From Thalassotalea crassostreae (lineage in GTDB: Bacteria > Pseudomonadota > Gammaproteobacteria > Enterobacterales > Alteromonadaceae), in the NCBI RefSeq assembly GCF_001831495.1, contig NZ_CP017689.1, positions 2,294,001 through 2,358,000 of the forward strand: a stretch of DNA of 64,000 nucleotides, written 5' to 3'. This document shows positions 1 to 10,200 of this stretch, piece after piece. Made by a program: the position numbers and the translations under genes. Every line of letters begins with the position of its first letter. The first letter of the stretch is position 1. The notes below the pieces were generated by a model, which saw only the letters and a program-made list of their open reading frames with translations, was not told the origin of the DNA and searched no databases.

Positions 1-1250
1 ACCTTACTGGTGGTGATTTATTTAAATGTGTAATCCTAGCTGATGACACAGAAGTTTGTGAAGGCACTACGGACAGCGATATCAACAATGACGGTTTAAC
101 TGATTTGTTTGACGGTGCTGCTTTTACAGCATCTGATGCGACGATTGCTGATTATACAATTTGTGTCGGTGTTAAAGCGACTGATAACTTAGCTTGTTTA
201 ACAGCTGCGGGCTTAGAATATCCTGAATATGAAATCGACGGGGTAACAACCAAGCTCTCAGCAGACGCCATTGTAAAACCAGGATTATCAGGTATCGGCG
301 ATACTGGCCCAACTTGTATATTAAATGACGCGACAGTGTCTTGTCATGGTGGCAGCGGAGTAGATATTTCTGCCTCTCCTTATTCAACTGACGCTACACA
401 AATGGCGATGGGTAAATTCACCGTATGTTACGTTGAAGAGCAAGGCTTAAGCTGTGTTAATACCAATACTAAAGTAAGCTCTAGTATTATCGATGAGATG
501 CCAGATTTTAGTGAAGCTGTTGAGTTTAAAGGCTTAGCAATTCATCACGATACCGCACAAGAATATGCGTGTGTTGTTGCTGGTTATATCAATAGCCAAG
601 ATAAAACTTACTATAAGCCAGCATGTTGGGGTAATGGTGAACATGGCCAAACGAATGCACCAACGAACTCTGTCACTGCATTTGAAAAGTTTGAACTAAC
701 CTCATTAAATGCTTGTGCATTAACTAATGCAAATATTCAATGTTGGGGAAATACTGAAAATGGTATAGGTAGTGAAAACATTGCCACTGAACAACAACAG
801 TTAGATGGCGTAGTTATCTATAACACGTTAAATACTGAAGAAGTATTGGTGCCAGGTGAAGATGGTGAAGAAGATACATTAGAAATGCAAACTGTTGCAT
901 ATTCTGATTTCGCATTGAAGTATAACCGAGCTTGTTATATCAGTGCTTCAGGCCTAAATTGTACAAGCGACGAAGCGGCTTTTGCCGGTATTACTCAAGC
1001 TACGCAAGTATCATTAGGTACGGATAACTGTGTAGTTGAAGGCCAGAACGTGCTAGTTGACGATACTGCTGAAAACGGTGGTACTAACATTGTCTGTGCA
1101 AATCATGACTTTGCTGATATCACGAATATCTTCAACGTAGAGTCTGGTGCGGGCGCTACCTGTGTTTTCGCGGATGACAGCACTGTTTGTAAGTCAATCA
1201 TCCAGGGTCGCGAATACGACGGCGCTATCACAGCTCCAGCTGACCAATAA
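1..1250 (+). CDS. Cys-rich secreted protein with RCC1-like repeats (5' end outside window)
   Basis: The reading frame is open from the first bases (codons in frame from position 3) to the TAA at 1248-1250, so the N-terminus lies outside the window; the TTG at 105 is not a credible start. The visible part begins with a Ca-binding-like Asp/Asn loop (DSDINNDGLTD) and continues with repeats of the type 'ACALTNANIQCWGN' and 'ACWGNGEHGQ', which resemble the Cx(n)CWG signature of bacterial RCC1-type beta-propeller blades. Cysteines are frequent and tend to be paired per blade, consistent with an exported, disulfide-stabilised protein. A rho-independent terminator follows about 50 bp downstream. Function is unknown. 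The RCC1 relation is a moderate-confidence motif call. Confidence 0.7.
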   Translation, partial: LTGGDLFKCVILADDTEVCEGTTDSDINNDGLTDLFDGAAFTASDATIADYTICVGVKATDNLACLTAAGLEYPEYEIDGVTTKLSADAIVKPGLSGIGDTGPTCILNDATVSCHGGSGVDISASPYSTDATQMAMGKFTVCYVEEQGLSCVNTNTKVSSSIIDEMPDFSEAVEFKGLAIHHDTAQEYACVVAGYINSQDKTYYKPACWGNGEHGQTNAPTNSVTAFEKFELTSLNACALTNANIQCWGNTENGIGSENIATEQQQLDGVVIYNTLNTEEVLVPGEDGEEDTLEMQTVAYSDFALKYNRACYISASGLNCTSDEAAFAGITQATQVSLGTDNCVVEGQNVLVDDTAENGGTNIVCANHDFADITNIFNVESGAGATCVFADDSTVCKSIIQGREYDGAITAPADQ

Positions 1251-1301
1251 CAAGGTAAAACCGGACGTTTAGCGACGCCCTACTTTACCAAAAACAATTA
1301 A

Positions 1302-1330
1302 AAAACCAGTAGCACGCTACTGGTTTTTTT
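1302..1330 (+). terminator. Rho-independent terminator of the RCC1-like gene
   Basis: A short GC-containing stem (ACCAGTAGC / GCTACTGGT) with a tiny loop is followed by a run of Ts, about 50 bp after the stop codon of the upstream gene. Flanking A and T runs would let it work in both directions. Confidence 0.85.
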
Positions 1331-1350
1331 ATACCTTTTATTTTTATCAT

Positions 1351-1411
1351 GCCACCCACTGTTATTTTTATCATGCCACCCACTGTATTTTTATCATGCC
1401 ACCCACTGTAA
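1351..1411. repeat. Three tandem REP-like copies (GCCACCCACTGT)
   Basis: The core GCCACCCACTGT occurs three times with a period of 23-24 bp (starts 1351, 1375, 1398), separated by an AT-rich TATTTTTATCAT-type spacer. It is the complement of the TTACAGTGGGTGGC repeat found at about 17 places in this window, only between genes, and around the RAYT transposase gene at 32321. Confidence 0.85.
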
Positions 1412-1617
1412 CTTTTGTTTCGTGCATAAAAAAGCTCAACACCTGTGGTTGAGCTTTTCGCTGAAGATAATGAGCTTTCGGCTGCTATTTAGCGGTACCG
1501 TTAAAGTAACTGTTAGCTTTGGTAAAACTCGCTTTACCAATTTTCTCGCCCATTAGTCGCCCTGGAATATCATCTGCTGGCGGATGGATCCCGCCCCAAA
1601 TGCGCGATAAGCTGCAT
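1408..1617 (-). pseudogene. Duplicated 3' end (and terminator) of the haloperoxidase-like gene
   Basis: This 210-bp segment is a near-identical copy of 1645-1854, which holds the terminator and the last 44 codons of the haloperoxidase-like gene ending at 1722. In the copy the equivalent stop codon is at 1485-1487, and the remnant frame (about 1485-1617, minus strand) still encodes the C-terminus, including RLMGEKIGKASFTKANSYFN. Only scattered substitutions separate the copies. Homology stops abruptly at 1617, where a variant REP-like palindrome (1621-1641) begins. The remnant cannot make a functional protein. The copies are bounded by REP-like sequences on both sides, which suggests recombination or slippage at these repeats. 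Confidence 0.85.
1430..1458 (-). terminator. Duplicated terminator copy
   Basis: GCTCAAC/GTTGAGC stem with A and T tails, identical to the terminator at 1667-1695 that serves the intact gene. It now lies behind the duplicated gene-end remnant and may act as a second terminator. Confidence 0.75.
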
Positions 1618-1620
1618 CAG

Positions 1621-1641
1621 TTACAGTGACAGGCACTGTAA
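1621..1641. repeat. Variant REP-like palindrome
   Basis: TTACAGTG and CACTGTAA arms are separated by ACAGG, giving a perfect 8-bp inverted repeat. It is a diverged member of the TTACAGTGGGTGGC family, positioned exactly between the two 210-bp duplicate segments. Confidence 0.75.
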
Positions 1642-1666
1642 CTTGTAACTTTTATTTCGTGCATAA

Positions 1667-1695
1667 AAAAGCTCAACACCTGTGGTTGAGCTTTT
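1667..1695 (-). terminator. Rho-independent terminator of the haloperoxidase-like gene
   Basis: AAAAGCTCAAC / GTTGAGCTTTT stem-loop about 27 bp downstream of the stop codon at 1722, in the sense appropriate for the minus-strand gene. Confidence 0.8.
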
Positions 1696-1721
1696 CATTG
1701 AAAATAATGAGCTTTCGACGG

Positions 1722-3695
1722 CTATTTAGCGGTACCGTTAAAGTAACTGTTAGCTTTGGTAAAACTCGCTTTACCGATTTTTTCGCCCATTAGTCGCCCA
1801 GGAATATCATCTGCTGGCGGATGGATCCCCCCCCAAATGCGCGATAAGCTACATTGATCTGAGGCGTCTTGGTACGTCGCCCATTGCAATGTCATGCTAA
1901 CACTTGGACCTTCTTCAAAAACTAAGAATTCGTTGGCTGTTACTTCAAAACCACTCATACCGCCAGGGAAGTACTTGCTACCTGTTAATGCAGTCATAAG
2001 TTCAGCAGCTGCGCGGGAATAGGTAGAATGTCCTGAAACATAACCTGCAAATGGCGGGGTGACAAATGAAGGTCGCTGATATGGCCACCAGTTTTCTGCC
2101 AATATCCAATCGACACCAGCCATATCGGTTTCTGGATTTTCGATATAGTCAGGACCTTTCCATGAAAACACTTTAATTTTGCCAACATGCTCGTTATTCT
2201 CGCCGGCTAACGCATCCCCTATTTCAACCAATTCGACAAGGCCAGGATCTAGTTCAATACCGCCTATATGATAAGACGGCAAGCTAGGATCACTACTTTG
2301 TCCTAAATCTGCCATCGCCCTAATTGCAGATACTGGACGAATATAATCATACCAACCTTTAACGCTCCATGCCGTAATGGCAGAATCATGCATGGTAGCG
2401 CCTAACGCAAAGTAACTTTTAACATCAAACTCCAACGCTTCGAGCTCATCGCCTTCACCTTGCCACTTTCGTTCAAATTGTTCATGGTCAAACACGGTAT
2501 TCATTATTACATACCAGTGTCCTGGCGGCGTTTCTGAATCTGGACCATCGGCCCAAAATTCGGCTAGTACTCGAGTGTAATCACCTCGCGGTACAATTTG
2601 CTCTTCATAGGCTTGACCAGTTACCGGATTAGTTTGATAACCTTTACCGATATCGCCACCATGTTGCTGATAAAAATCTTTATGCTGTGCAAATGTTTGC
2701 GGATATTCATCAACACCGATATTGCCCTGATTTTTTGGCGAAATGTCGATCATCACACCATCTGTTGGATCTAAATGTGCTGACCATTTGCTTACTAAAG
2801 CAAAGTTCCACTTATACAACTGGTCTAGCTCTCCACCATGCAACGGAGGCATACCTGGGTCGTGATAGACCTTATACTCATATCCATCACGCTGATATAC
2901 ACTTAAATCATCTTGGTTAAGTGCAAACGGCATCACGTCGCCCCACTCTGCCCCTAAGAACTCAATTGCACCTTCCACTTCATTTCCTGATTGGTCAATG
3001 TACGTACCTAAATCGAGTGATTGCCAACGATTTAAGTCTGTAATTTCTGGGTTTCCAGGCAGCTCTGGTTGCAGGGCTTCATTGACTGGTTGGTAGGCGA
3101 TATTCGAATGCAAAAAGTCTTCTTTTGAGCCGTCGTTGTAACCGTAATTAACGTAACATTCAGCAATATAATTACCTAAAGCTGCGGCGTCACCTTGCTG
3201 AAAATCAACGCTGACATTATCTTTGTCATAACCTAACTCAGCCATTAATTCGTCTGCTAGTTCAAACGTTTCGGCTTTATCAGGGGATAATTTAAAGCGA
3301 TGTTCAATCAATCGATAACTCGCAAAACTCAATGCTTTTTCGCGATTAGCAGAATCTTCCAGTTCATTACTAAAGCCGTCGAAAACACAATCAACACCAG
3401 CTAATGTATTACCGAGTAAATACGGCTGCTCAGTTGTTGCAAACACCGCCCAGCTATCATACATAGCAGCAGAAATATGAAACAAATTTCGGGCATGAAC
3501 CGTTGGCCGTGCAAAGTCATTGCGGATCGCCTCTAATAACACTTCATTCCACAATCGAGCGACCGATGGCGATGTTGATTTGGGCTCTTCAATGACAATT
3601 GGAGCTTTAATGCTATCGTCACTGTTGCTATCTCCGCCACATGCACTTAATAACGCACAGGCGATTGCAGATAGAGTGAATTTATTGTTTCTCAT
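1722..3695 (-). CDS. Vanadium-dependent haloperoxidase / PAP2-like lipoprotein
   Basis: A 657-residue protein with a lipoprotein signal (MRNNKFTLSAIACALLSAC, lipobox LSAC with the lipidated Cys at 19). The C-terminal third carries the vanadium-haloperoxidase/PAP2 phosphatase signatures: YIRPVSAIRAM (Arg motif), SGHSTYSRAAAELM (PSGH-type motif with catalytic His) and SRIWGGIHPPADD (SR-x5-H motif with the second His). Length and domain position fit bacterial vanadium haloperoxidase relatives better than short PAP2 phosphatases. Family knowledge gives two options, halide oxidation by peroxide or phosphoester hydrolysis; the sequence alone does not settle which. It starts 11 bp after the end of the CRTAC1-like gene, so the two are probably co-transcribed. 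Its 3' end is duplicated at 1408-1617. Confidence 0.85.
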   Translation of the reverse strand: MRNNKFTLSAIACALLSACGGDSNSDDSIKAPIVIEEPKSTSPSVARLWNEVLLEAIRNDFARPTVHARNLFHISAAMYDSWAVFATTEQPYLLGNTLAGVDCVFDGFSNELEDSANREKALSFASYRLIEHRFKLSPDKAETFELADELMAELGYDKDNVSVDFQQGDAAALGNYIAECYVNYGYNDGSKEDFLHSNIAYQPVNEALQPELPGNPEITDLNRWQSLDLGTYIDQSGNEVEGAIEFLGAEWGDVMPFALNQDDLSVYQRDGYEYKVYHDPGMPPLHGGELDQLYKWNFALVSKWSAHLDPTDGVMIDISPKNQGNIGVDEYPQTFAQHKDFYQQHGGDIGKGYQTNPVTGQAYEEQIVPRGDYTRVLAEFWADGPDSETPPGHWYVIMNTVFDHEQFERKWQGEGDELEALEFDVKSYFALGATMHDSAITAWSVKGWYDYIRPVSAIRAMADLGQSSDPSLPSYHIGGIELDPGLVELVEIGDALAGENNEHVGKIKVFSWKGPDYIENPETDMAGVDWILAENWWPYQRPSFVTPPFAGYVSGHSTYSRAAAELMTALTGSKYFPGGMSGFEVTANEFLVFEEGPSVSMTLQWATYQDASDQCSLSRIWGGIHPPADDIPGRLMGEKIGKASFTKANSYFNGTAK

Positions 3696-3706
3696 GATAT
3701 TGCTTC

Positions 3707-6700
3707 TTAATTACTCAGGACTTGTTCGACCAACAACGACTGATTCACTGCGATATCTTGCAGATATTGAATTTCGCCATTTGGCCAAACAATTTTGATT
3801 GTCTCTATTTCTGTTTGCTTACCTAAACCAAAATGCAATTGGCTTGGGTTATGGGAGGTAAAGTTACTGTTGATATTAACTTCACGCATTTGTTCGTTAG
3901 TTATCGTTTTTAGATAAACTCTAGCGCCGATGGCATGACTATTTGAAGAAGAGGATTTAAGCGTTATTTGCAGGTAATTACCTAAACTATTGCCATTATT
4001 ATTTTGATAGCGTTTAATCGAGTTTCCAACAACATTATGGTTGGTTAATACAATATCAATATCCCCATCATTGTCGTCATCTAAACATGATACCGCTCGG
4101 CCTTGCCCTTGATCGGTCAAGCCGCTTTCGGCCTTAACCGCAACAAATTTATTATTGCCTTGATTGATAAATAACTTAACTGTGTCTTCACTATTAAGTT
4201 CATGGCCCTTTGAATCAGGAAAGTTTATGAAGTAGCCATTGGTAACGAAAATATCCATTAAGCCATCATTATTAAAGTCTGCGGCACAGGTGCCCCATGC
4301 CCACCCAGAATCAAATGTTCCTGATATGTAGGAGATATCGTTGAATTCTCCGCTACCGTTATTTTGAAGAAATTTATTGCCTGAATAAAGCAAAGATCCT
4401 GAATCGATCAGATAAGAAAATATGCTAGTGACAAATGCATCTAAATCACCATCATTATCAAAGTCAGCGATCGCACTTCCCATACCTTGAAGATCGTCAA
4501 TATTAAAACCTAAGTCAGGGGTTCTCTCAATAAATGTGCCGTTCTTAGCATTAGAGAAATAACTGCTTTGAAGGTAGTCTGAGACCATAAATAGATCTGC
4601 ATATTGGTCGTTATCAAAATCTGCAAAACTAGGTGAGAAACTCATTTCTATATTGTTACGATAACCGGCTATATTAGTGTCCTTAAGACTTGCATTAACA
4701 TTGTAAGGAATGAACTCATTGTTGCCACTATTTAGCCATAAGTGATCACTCAATTGCTCATTACTAGTGCCATAGTGGCTGATAACTAAATCTAAATCGC
4801 CATCACGATCATAATCTGCAAATGTAGAAGATATAGTATGTTTTGCTTGGATCGGCACAGCTGCAAGCTTTTCGGTAAACGTTCCATTTCCTTGGTTTAC
4901 GAATAGCTTAGATTTATTACCACCTATACCGCCGACAAATAAATCTAAATCACCATCGCCGTCTGTATCAGCAAAACTTGGGCCGCTGTATTTGCCGCTA
5001 ATGTTTACACCAGCAATTTCTGCAATATCTTCATACAATCCATTACCAAGATTTTTATATAATTGAGCTCTAGTTTTATCACCACCTATGATAAATAAAT
5101 CTATATCACCATCTAAATCAAAATCGCCACTAGCGATACCGCCGTGAACATGTTGCACAATTAAGTCATGCTCTTGTTGGTAATTAGCGAGATCAGACAC
5201 TCCCCAATATTTTTGTAATTCGCTTTGCTCAGTTGAGTCAATAAACCTTAAACTACTAGCTATTTCATTTGCTGGTGGCTCGCCAACAGGCGTTTCATCA
5301 AGTTCATCTATTATGCCGTCGTTGTCATCATCCGGATCGGCGTTGTTGCCAATACCATCACCATCACTATCTTTTGATTCATTGGCATCAAGTGGAAACG
5401 CGTCGTCATAGTCGGCAACTAAATCACCGTCATCATCTTTATCTTGGTTATTACCAATGCCGTCAAAATCAGTATCCTTTGATTCGTTTGGTTCTAATGG
5501 AAAGGCATCTTCACTATCGATAACACTATCATTGTCATCGTCATTATCCGGTGCAAGGCCGCCATTATCAGCATAACCATCGCCGTCAGTATCAACAAAT
5601 TCCTCGATAGGTAAAGACGAATTTTCGTCATCAACATCTTGGCCTTGTGGCCAACCATCATTATCTAAATCCGTGGCTTTTGAATAGCGCGAGTCGAGAG
5701 GAAAGTCATCTTCACTATCAATGACGCTATCATTATCATCATCAGTATCTCGATTATTGCCAATTCCATCTAAATCGGTATCGACACTCTCGCGATTATC
5801 TAAAGGAAAATGATCATATATATTGGCAACTTGATCGCCGTCGACATCGGCATCAAGTGCATTGGCTACGCCATTATTGTCACTATCCAATGCTTTGTTT
5901 TGTAGTTCATGTAGTTGTTCGAACTGCCAAGTTGAAAATGACTTCATCCATTGACGTTTTTCATCTGATAAGTTTGTCGATGAAGAGAAGTAATCACTAT
6001 TAAGCTGTTGCTGACTCAACGCCAAGCGCGATGCAATATTATCAGTCGCTTGCTGCTTTAACTGGATAATTTGTGCTTCAGAAATTGCCTGTTGTTCATC
6101 AATTAGCACGCGAAGTTGCTCGGCAATAAGATGAGTAAAAGGCGTTATGTTTATATTCTCAACAACAGGCGTTGCAACTGACAGTGCCATTAAAGGCGAA
6201 TAAGTCAATGTCAGCGGTTTACTACTAAAGTCATCAGTATTGCGGCTGATATCATCGGCACCATTACCTATATAAGCTCTAATAAATGAAGTTTGGACCT
6301 TATTAATATTAAACTCATCTACAATTAGCGAAAATCCGCCTTGTGCATTACTAAGTGCATTGGGTTCACTATTTTCGTCATACTGACCATTATTGTTTAA
6401 ATCGACATAAACGATGGCTCCAGAGATATAACCATCGATCACCTTTCCACTAAGCTGCACCGCATCGACAACCGTTAAAGCAATGGTTACACTATCCGAT
6501 AACTCGCCATCGCTTACGGTGAATGTTATATCACTGTAAACCCCAGCGCTCTGTGCAGTTGCCTTACCATAAATTTGTAAATTATTGGCATCAAATGTAA
6601 GCCATGAAGGTAAACCGGTAACCTCTACGCTCAATGAGTCGTCGTCGGCATCACTAACTTGCAGTATTAATTCAAAGTATTGAAATTCAGATATTTGATG

Positions 6701-6856
6701 TTCGGTTAATGCAGAAATTTCAGGTTGATTATTAACGCTAACATTATTATCGATTTTGCTATCAGAACCACCTGAGCCGCCACATGCAATTAAGGTAGAT
6801 GACATTAAACACATAAGTGCTCTAACTAATTTTGATGTGAAAATTTTGCCAGACAT
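3707..6856 (-). CDS. CRTAC1-type FG-GAP / ASPIC-UnbV lipoprotein with thrombospondin-3 repeats
   Basis: About 1049 residues. The start chosen is the ATG at 6856, preceded by AGGA at suitable spacing; a TTG two codons upstream is less likely. A lipoprotein signal (STLIACGGSGG) is followed by a cadherin-like Ig domain (about residues 45-130), a calcium-binding thrombospondin type-3 region rich in DxDxDGxxD units (about 330-530), FG-GAP/VCBS beta-propeller repeats (GDFDLDGDIDLF, ADTDGDGDLDLF and others, about 560-950) and a C-terminal ASPIC/UnbV domain (GARVYLKT, VWPNGE). The architecture matches bacterial CRTAC1-family surface proteins, which bind Ca and probably carbohydrate or protein ligands. 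It is the first gene of an operon with the haloperoxidase-like gene. Enzymatic function is unknown. Confidence 0.85.
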   Translation of the reverse strand: MSGKIFTSKLVRALMCLMSSTLIACGGSGGSDSKIDNNVSVNNQPEISALTEHQISEFQYFELILQVSDADDDSLSVEVTGLPSWLTFDANNLQIYGKATAQSAGVYSDITFTVSDGELSDSVTIALTVVDAVQLSGKVIDGYISGAIVYVDLNNNGQYDENSEPNALSNAQGGFSLIVDEFNINKVQTSFIRAYIGNGADDISRNTDDFSSKPLTLTYSPLMALSVATPVVENINITPFTHLIAEQLRVLIDEQQAISEAQIIQLKQQATDNIASRLALSQQQLNSDYFSSSTNLSDEKRQWMKSFSTWQFEQLHELQNKALDSDNNGVANALDADVDGDQVANIYDHFPLDNRESVDTDLDGIGNNRDTDDDNDSVIDSEDDFPLDSRYSKATDLDNDGWPQGQDVDDENSSLPIEEFVDTDGDGYADNGGLAPDNDDDNDSVIDSEDAFPLEPNESKDTDFDGIGNNQDKDDDGDLVADYDDAFPLDANESKDSDGDGIGNNADPDDDNDGIIDELDETPVGEPPANEIASSLRFIDSTEQSELQKYWGVSDLANYQQEHDLIVQHVHGGIASGDFDLDGDIDLFIIGGDKTRAQLYKNLGNGLYEDIAEIAGVNISGKYSGPSFADTDGDGDLDLFVGGIGGNKSKLFVNQGNGTFTEKLAAVPIQAKHTISSTFADYDRDGDLDLVISHYGTSNEQLSDHLWLNSGNNEFIPYNVNASLKDTNIAGYRNNIEMSFSPSFADFDNDQYADLFMVSDYLQSSYFSNAKNGTFIERTPDLGFNIDDLQGMGSAIADFDNDGDLDAFVTSIFSYLIDSGSLLYSGNKFLQNNGSGEFNDISYISGTFDSGWAWGTCAADFNNDGLMDIFVTNGYFINFPDSKGHELNSEDTVKLFINQGNNKFVAVKAESGLTDQGQGRAVSCLDDDNDGDIDIVLTNHNVVGNSIKRYQNNNGNSLGNYLQITLKSSSSNSHAIGARVYLKTITNEQMREVNINSNFTSHNPSQLHFGLGKQTEIETIKIVWPNGEIQYLQDIAVNQSLLVEQVLSN

Positions 6857-6863
6857 TATCAAA

Positions 6864-7214
6864 CTATTCCTATCTTGCTTCGCTGATTTACTTAAAACCT
6901 AAAAGTGGCGATTAACCCACCGTTTAATGTACCGATATTTAGTCAACGTGAATGTTAATTAGTGTGAAAATTGGAATGCTAGAAAGTAATAGTTCATTGA
7001 TTGAAAGAGACTAGTTACAGTGGGTGGCACTGTTTCTCTCGTTATATCTGCAGAAGGTTCCACCCAACAGCACGTTGGAATGACGGTGATTTTTTCTAAA
7101 TAACTTTTTAATGATTACAGTGGGTGGCACTGTTTCTCCTATTTCTCATGATTACAGTGGGTGGCACTGTTTCTCCTGTTTCTCTGGTAATTTTTTCTAA
7201 ATAACTTTTAAAAG
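6864..7214. other. Intergenic region with promoter side of the CRTAC1-like gene and REP copies
   Basis: Contains the upstream region of the CRTAC1-like gene, three REP-like hairpins (7015, 7115, 7152) and two copies of an AT-rich TTTTTTCTAAATAACTTTT block (near 7090 and 7190), so part of the region has been duplicated together with the repeats. No open frame with a ribosome-binding site was seen. Confidence 0.6.
7015..7170. repeat. Three REP-like hairpins TTACAGTGGGTGGCACTGT
   Basis: Copies start at 7015, 7115 and 7152 and are identical over at least 19 bp plus the following TTCTC. Each can fold as ACAGTG-GGTGG-CACTGT, a 6-bp stem with the GTGG tetranucleotide in the loop. This is the complete hairpin form of the family; many other copies in the window carry only one arm. 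Confidence 0.85.
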
Positions 7215-7244
7215 AAATGCCGCCCTCTTTCGAGAACGGCATTT
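7215..7244 (-). terminator. Terminator of the Oar-like TonB receptor
   Basis: AAATGCCG / CGGCATTT outer stem with an inner CTC/GAG pairing. It lies about 45 bp past the receptor stop and is followed on the minus strand by a T-rich tract. Confidence 0.8.
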
Positions 7245-7287
7245 ATATCAAAGTACTAAGTAGTTGTTAACTTAGCGAAGTAACACG

Positions 7288-10200
7288 TTAGAATTTAGCT
7301 GATACTGAAAACTCTACGTATCGAGGCGCTGTCGTTGATGTAACCAACCCGTAATCTGGGTTTTCATTGGCAATCAAATCCGGGTTAATCTCTTTTAAAC
7401 GCGGTAGAGTAATGTTGTTCACTTCCCCTGTTTCGTAATAACTTGTCGGTGTTATTTCGTTAAACAGGTTTTGCACTTGTAGCTGAGCCGTTGTATCGAA
7501 ACCATAGATTTCTGTTGAATAAGTTAAACTTAAATCTAGGGTAAAGGTATTTGGTGTGCGTCCTTTAGAAGCCCTTGGACTTGGCACCGATTCAGCAATA
7601 TACGAAGGATTTTCTGGATCGCTGTCCGGATCTATTACTTCTTCCTCACAATAAAAAGATGTTGGCCCATAAATTTCTGGAACATCCGTTCCTTCACCGC
7701 CAGGGTGATAACCAAAACAGTTGTTCGGACGTCCGGTTTGCCAAGTCGCATTAACACCGACTGTCCAGTTATCATCTATGCGATAAGCACCATTCACTTT
7801 TAATGTATGACGTCTATCATTTGGTAAATCACCGTATGAATGATCCATTAATGCTGCGTAGTCAAAACTTTGTGTTGCCCCCGCATCTCGTTGCCCTAAA
7901 TCAGAGTCAACAAGGCCTTCTGAGTTACCCCAAGAATGCGACCAAGTATATTTGGCCGAGAAGGTATAGTCATTTTGCCATGGACGTTCAAACTTTAAAT
8001 CCCATGCAATATATTGACGTTTCGCTTCAGGATATTTTAAGTATTCATTAGGAATGGTTATTTGGCGGCCAGCTTTTGGACCTTCAACCAAGTTACCATC
8101 TTGATCAACATAATTATCGCTATCAACCCAAATTGATACATCATTACCTGGATTGGTTAATACGTACATTGCCGCTTGTGAAGGAGCACAAGCTGCACAA
8201 GATTCGCCAAATTCAGCGTCAAGGTATGCTGCTAAGCCATCTTGTACAGTAACGTCTTCAATCGAACTACCTAAATCACGATAAGTTGCACGCACGCCCC
8301 ATACATAATCCTCAATTGATTGCTCAAATGACAGCATAAACTCATCTTGATACATAGGATCGATATTCTTATCAACCAATTGACGAGTATCATTTAGCGT
8401 ACCATCTGCGGCAATTAACGTACGCTCAGGGTCGCCTAATATCTCAGAAATATTTTCAAATTCTGATTGTGGTATAGGTTCGTTTTGAGTGTCCCTGTTA
8501 ATAATATACAGCTCTTCACCAGCGAGTCGAATATTGGTGTTGGTGGCTACTGGCAAGTAGAAACGGCCGTAGGATGCGGTAAATTTGCTTTCGCCATCGC
8601 CAAACACATCCCAAGCTAGAGCTAAGCGTGGTGCGATCTGACCATCCATAGTAATAAAGTCATCACCATTGATATTTTTATTGGTAAATTCATCGTAACG
8701 TAAGCCCATATTTATGGTAACGTCGTCGGTAACTTGCCATTCATCTTGAATATACAAGGCAAAGTTTTCAGTCTCGTAAGTACCATTGTTATTAAGGTCG
8801 ACAGAGCTGACAATATTGCTATCAAGCTGATAAATATAGTCTGAATTGCCTTCAAGGAAGTTAACCATATTATCGGTGCTCAAGGTAAATGTGTAAGAGC
8901 CTTGACCGTATTGATGCCTGTCAACATAAGACTCAAGCTCTTCTACATCGATACCAAAACGTAAGCTGTGATCACCTAAATAGTAATCAAAATCAACACG
9001 ATACTGATCGCGGGAATCGCGAGAACTACCATATGAGTTCGTTGATGGACCGTAGAGAATAATCCCAGTTTTACCATCAACAATACGTGTTTGTTCTTCA
9101 TTGTTTAATGAGCGATCGGAACTTCCCGTTTCGTTATGACCTATCATTGCTGTCATTGTCAGATCTTCGGTAAGATAACCGGTGTACTTTAATGAATAGT
9201 TTTCACCACCAACAGTGCTTTTATAACGAGGGTTAGTATTACCCGCTACCGGCTCTACAACGCGACCGTGGAAGTAATATTGCCCTATTCTTTTATTTGA
9301 TAAATCATAAGGACGAGAGCTTATTTCGTAGTCTCGTTCATCATTAAAATAAGTAAAATCTAAACGGTGATCGCTACTAATGTTCCAGTTAAACTTGGTT
9401 GCCCACAATGCATCACTACTGTCGGTTTCAGTATATGACCAAAGGCTTGCGTTTTCGCGCGTTTCGAACAGCGGGTTGTAAATTGCATAGAAAAACAATT
9501 TGTCTTTGATGATTGGGCCGCTTGCCCATACATCTAAATCAGTTTTTTCGTAAGTACGACCGTGGTTGATGGTAAAGTAGTCGGTGCCGTATAACTCTGC
9601 GCCAACGTCATTTCTTAGTACATCAGGTCGGTCTTCACGCAAACTGTCAGGAATATATCTGGCGTTTACACCACCATGGAATTCATTTGTACCACTTTTA
9701 GTTGTCGCACTTATAATGCCGACCGCGCGACCATATTCAGCCGAAAAGCCACCCGTTTTAATTTCAAAGCTTTCATACATTTCCCAAGGGAGATCACTTT
9801 GACCTAAACCAGTTCTTGAGTCGGTAATGTTGATACCATCAATGTAATAGGCATTTTCCGCAACCGATGAACCACCGAAAGAGACTAAGTTACCAAACGC
9901 TGAGTCACCTTTGTTATTGCCAGCGGCAAGTAATGCTACTGAGTTCATATCCCGAGGTACTGGCAATAGTTCAAGTTCATCTTTAGAGATCACTAATCCT
10001 GATTCAGTTTTAGTCACATCGATAGCGGCAATTGTAGAAGCGCGAACTTCGATGCGCTCCATGCCTTCTTCATTCATCGCTAAATCGATTACTGTTTTAC
10101 CGCCAACACCAACGTTTACACCTTCTTGCTCTGTAACCATAAAGCCGTCTTTAGTGGCGTAAATGTTATAAATTCCGGCGGGTAATAATGGAAAACGAAA

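Noticed and set aside
1351..1411. Short regularly spaced repeats that could suggest a CRISPR array
   Set aside because: Only three 12-14-bp repeats with 10-bp near-identical AT spacers and no cas genes; they belong to the dispersed REP-like family.
7050..7085. Imperfect palindrome TTCCACCCAACAGCACGTTGGAA
   Set aside because: Looks like a fragment of yet another dispersed repeat, but a single copy in the window is not enough to support a family.
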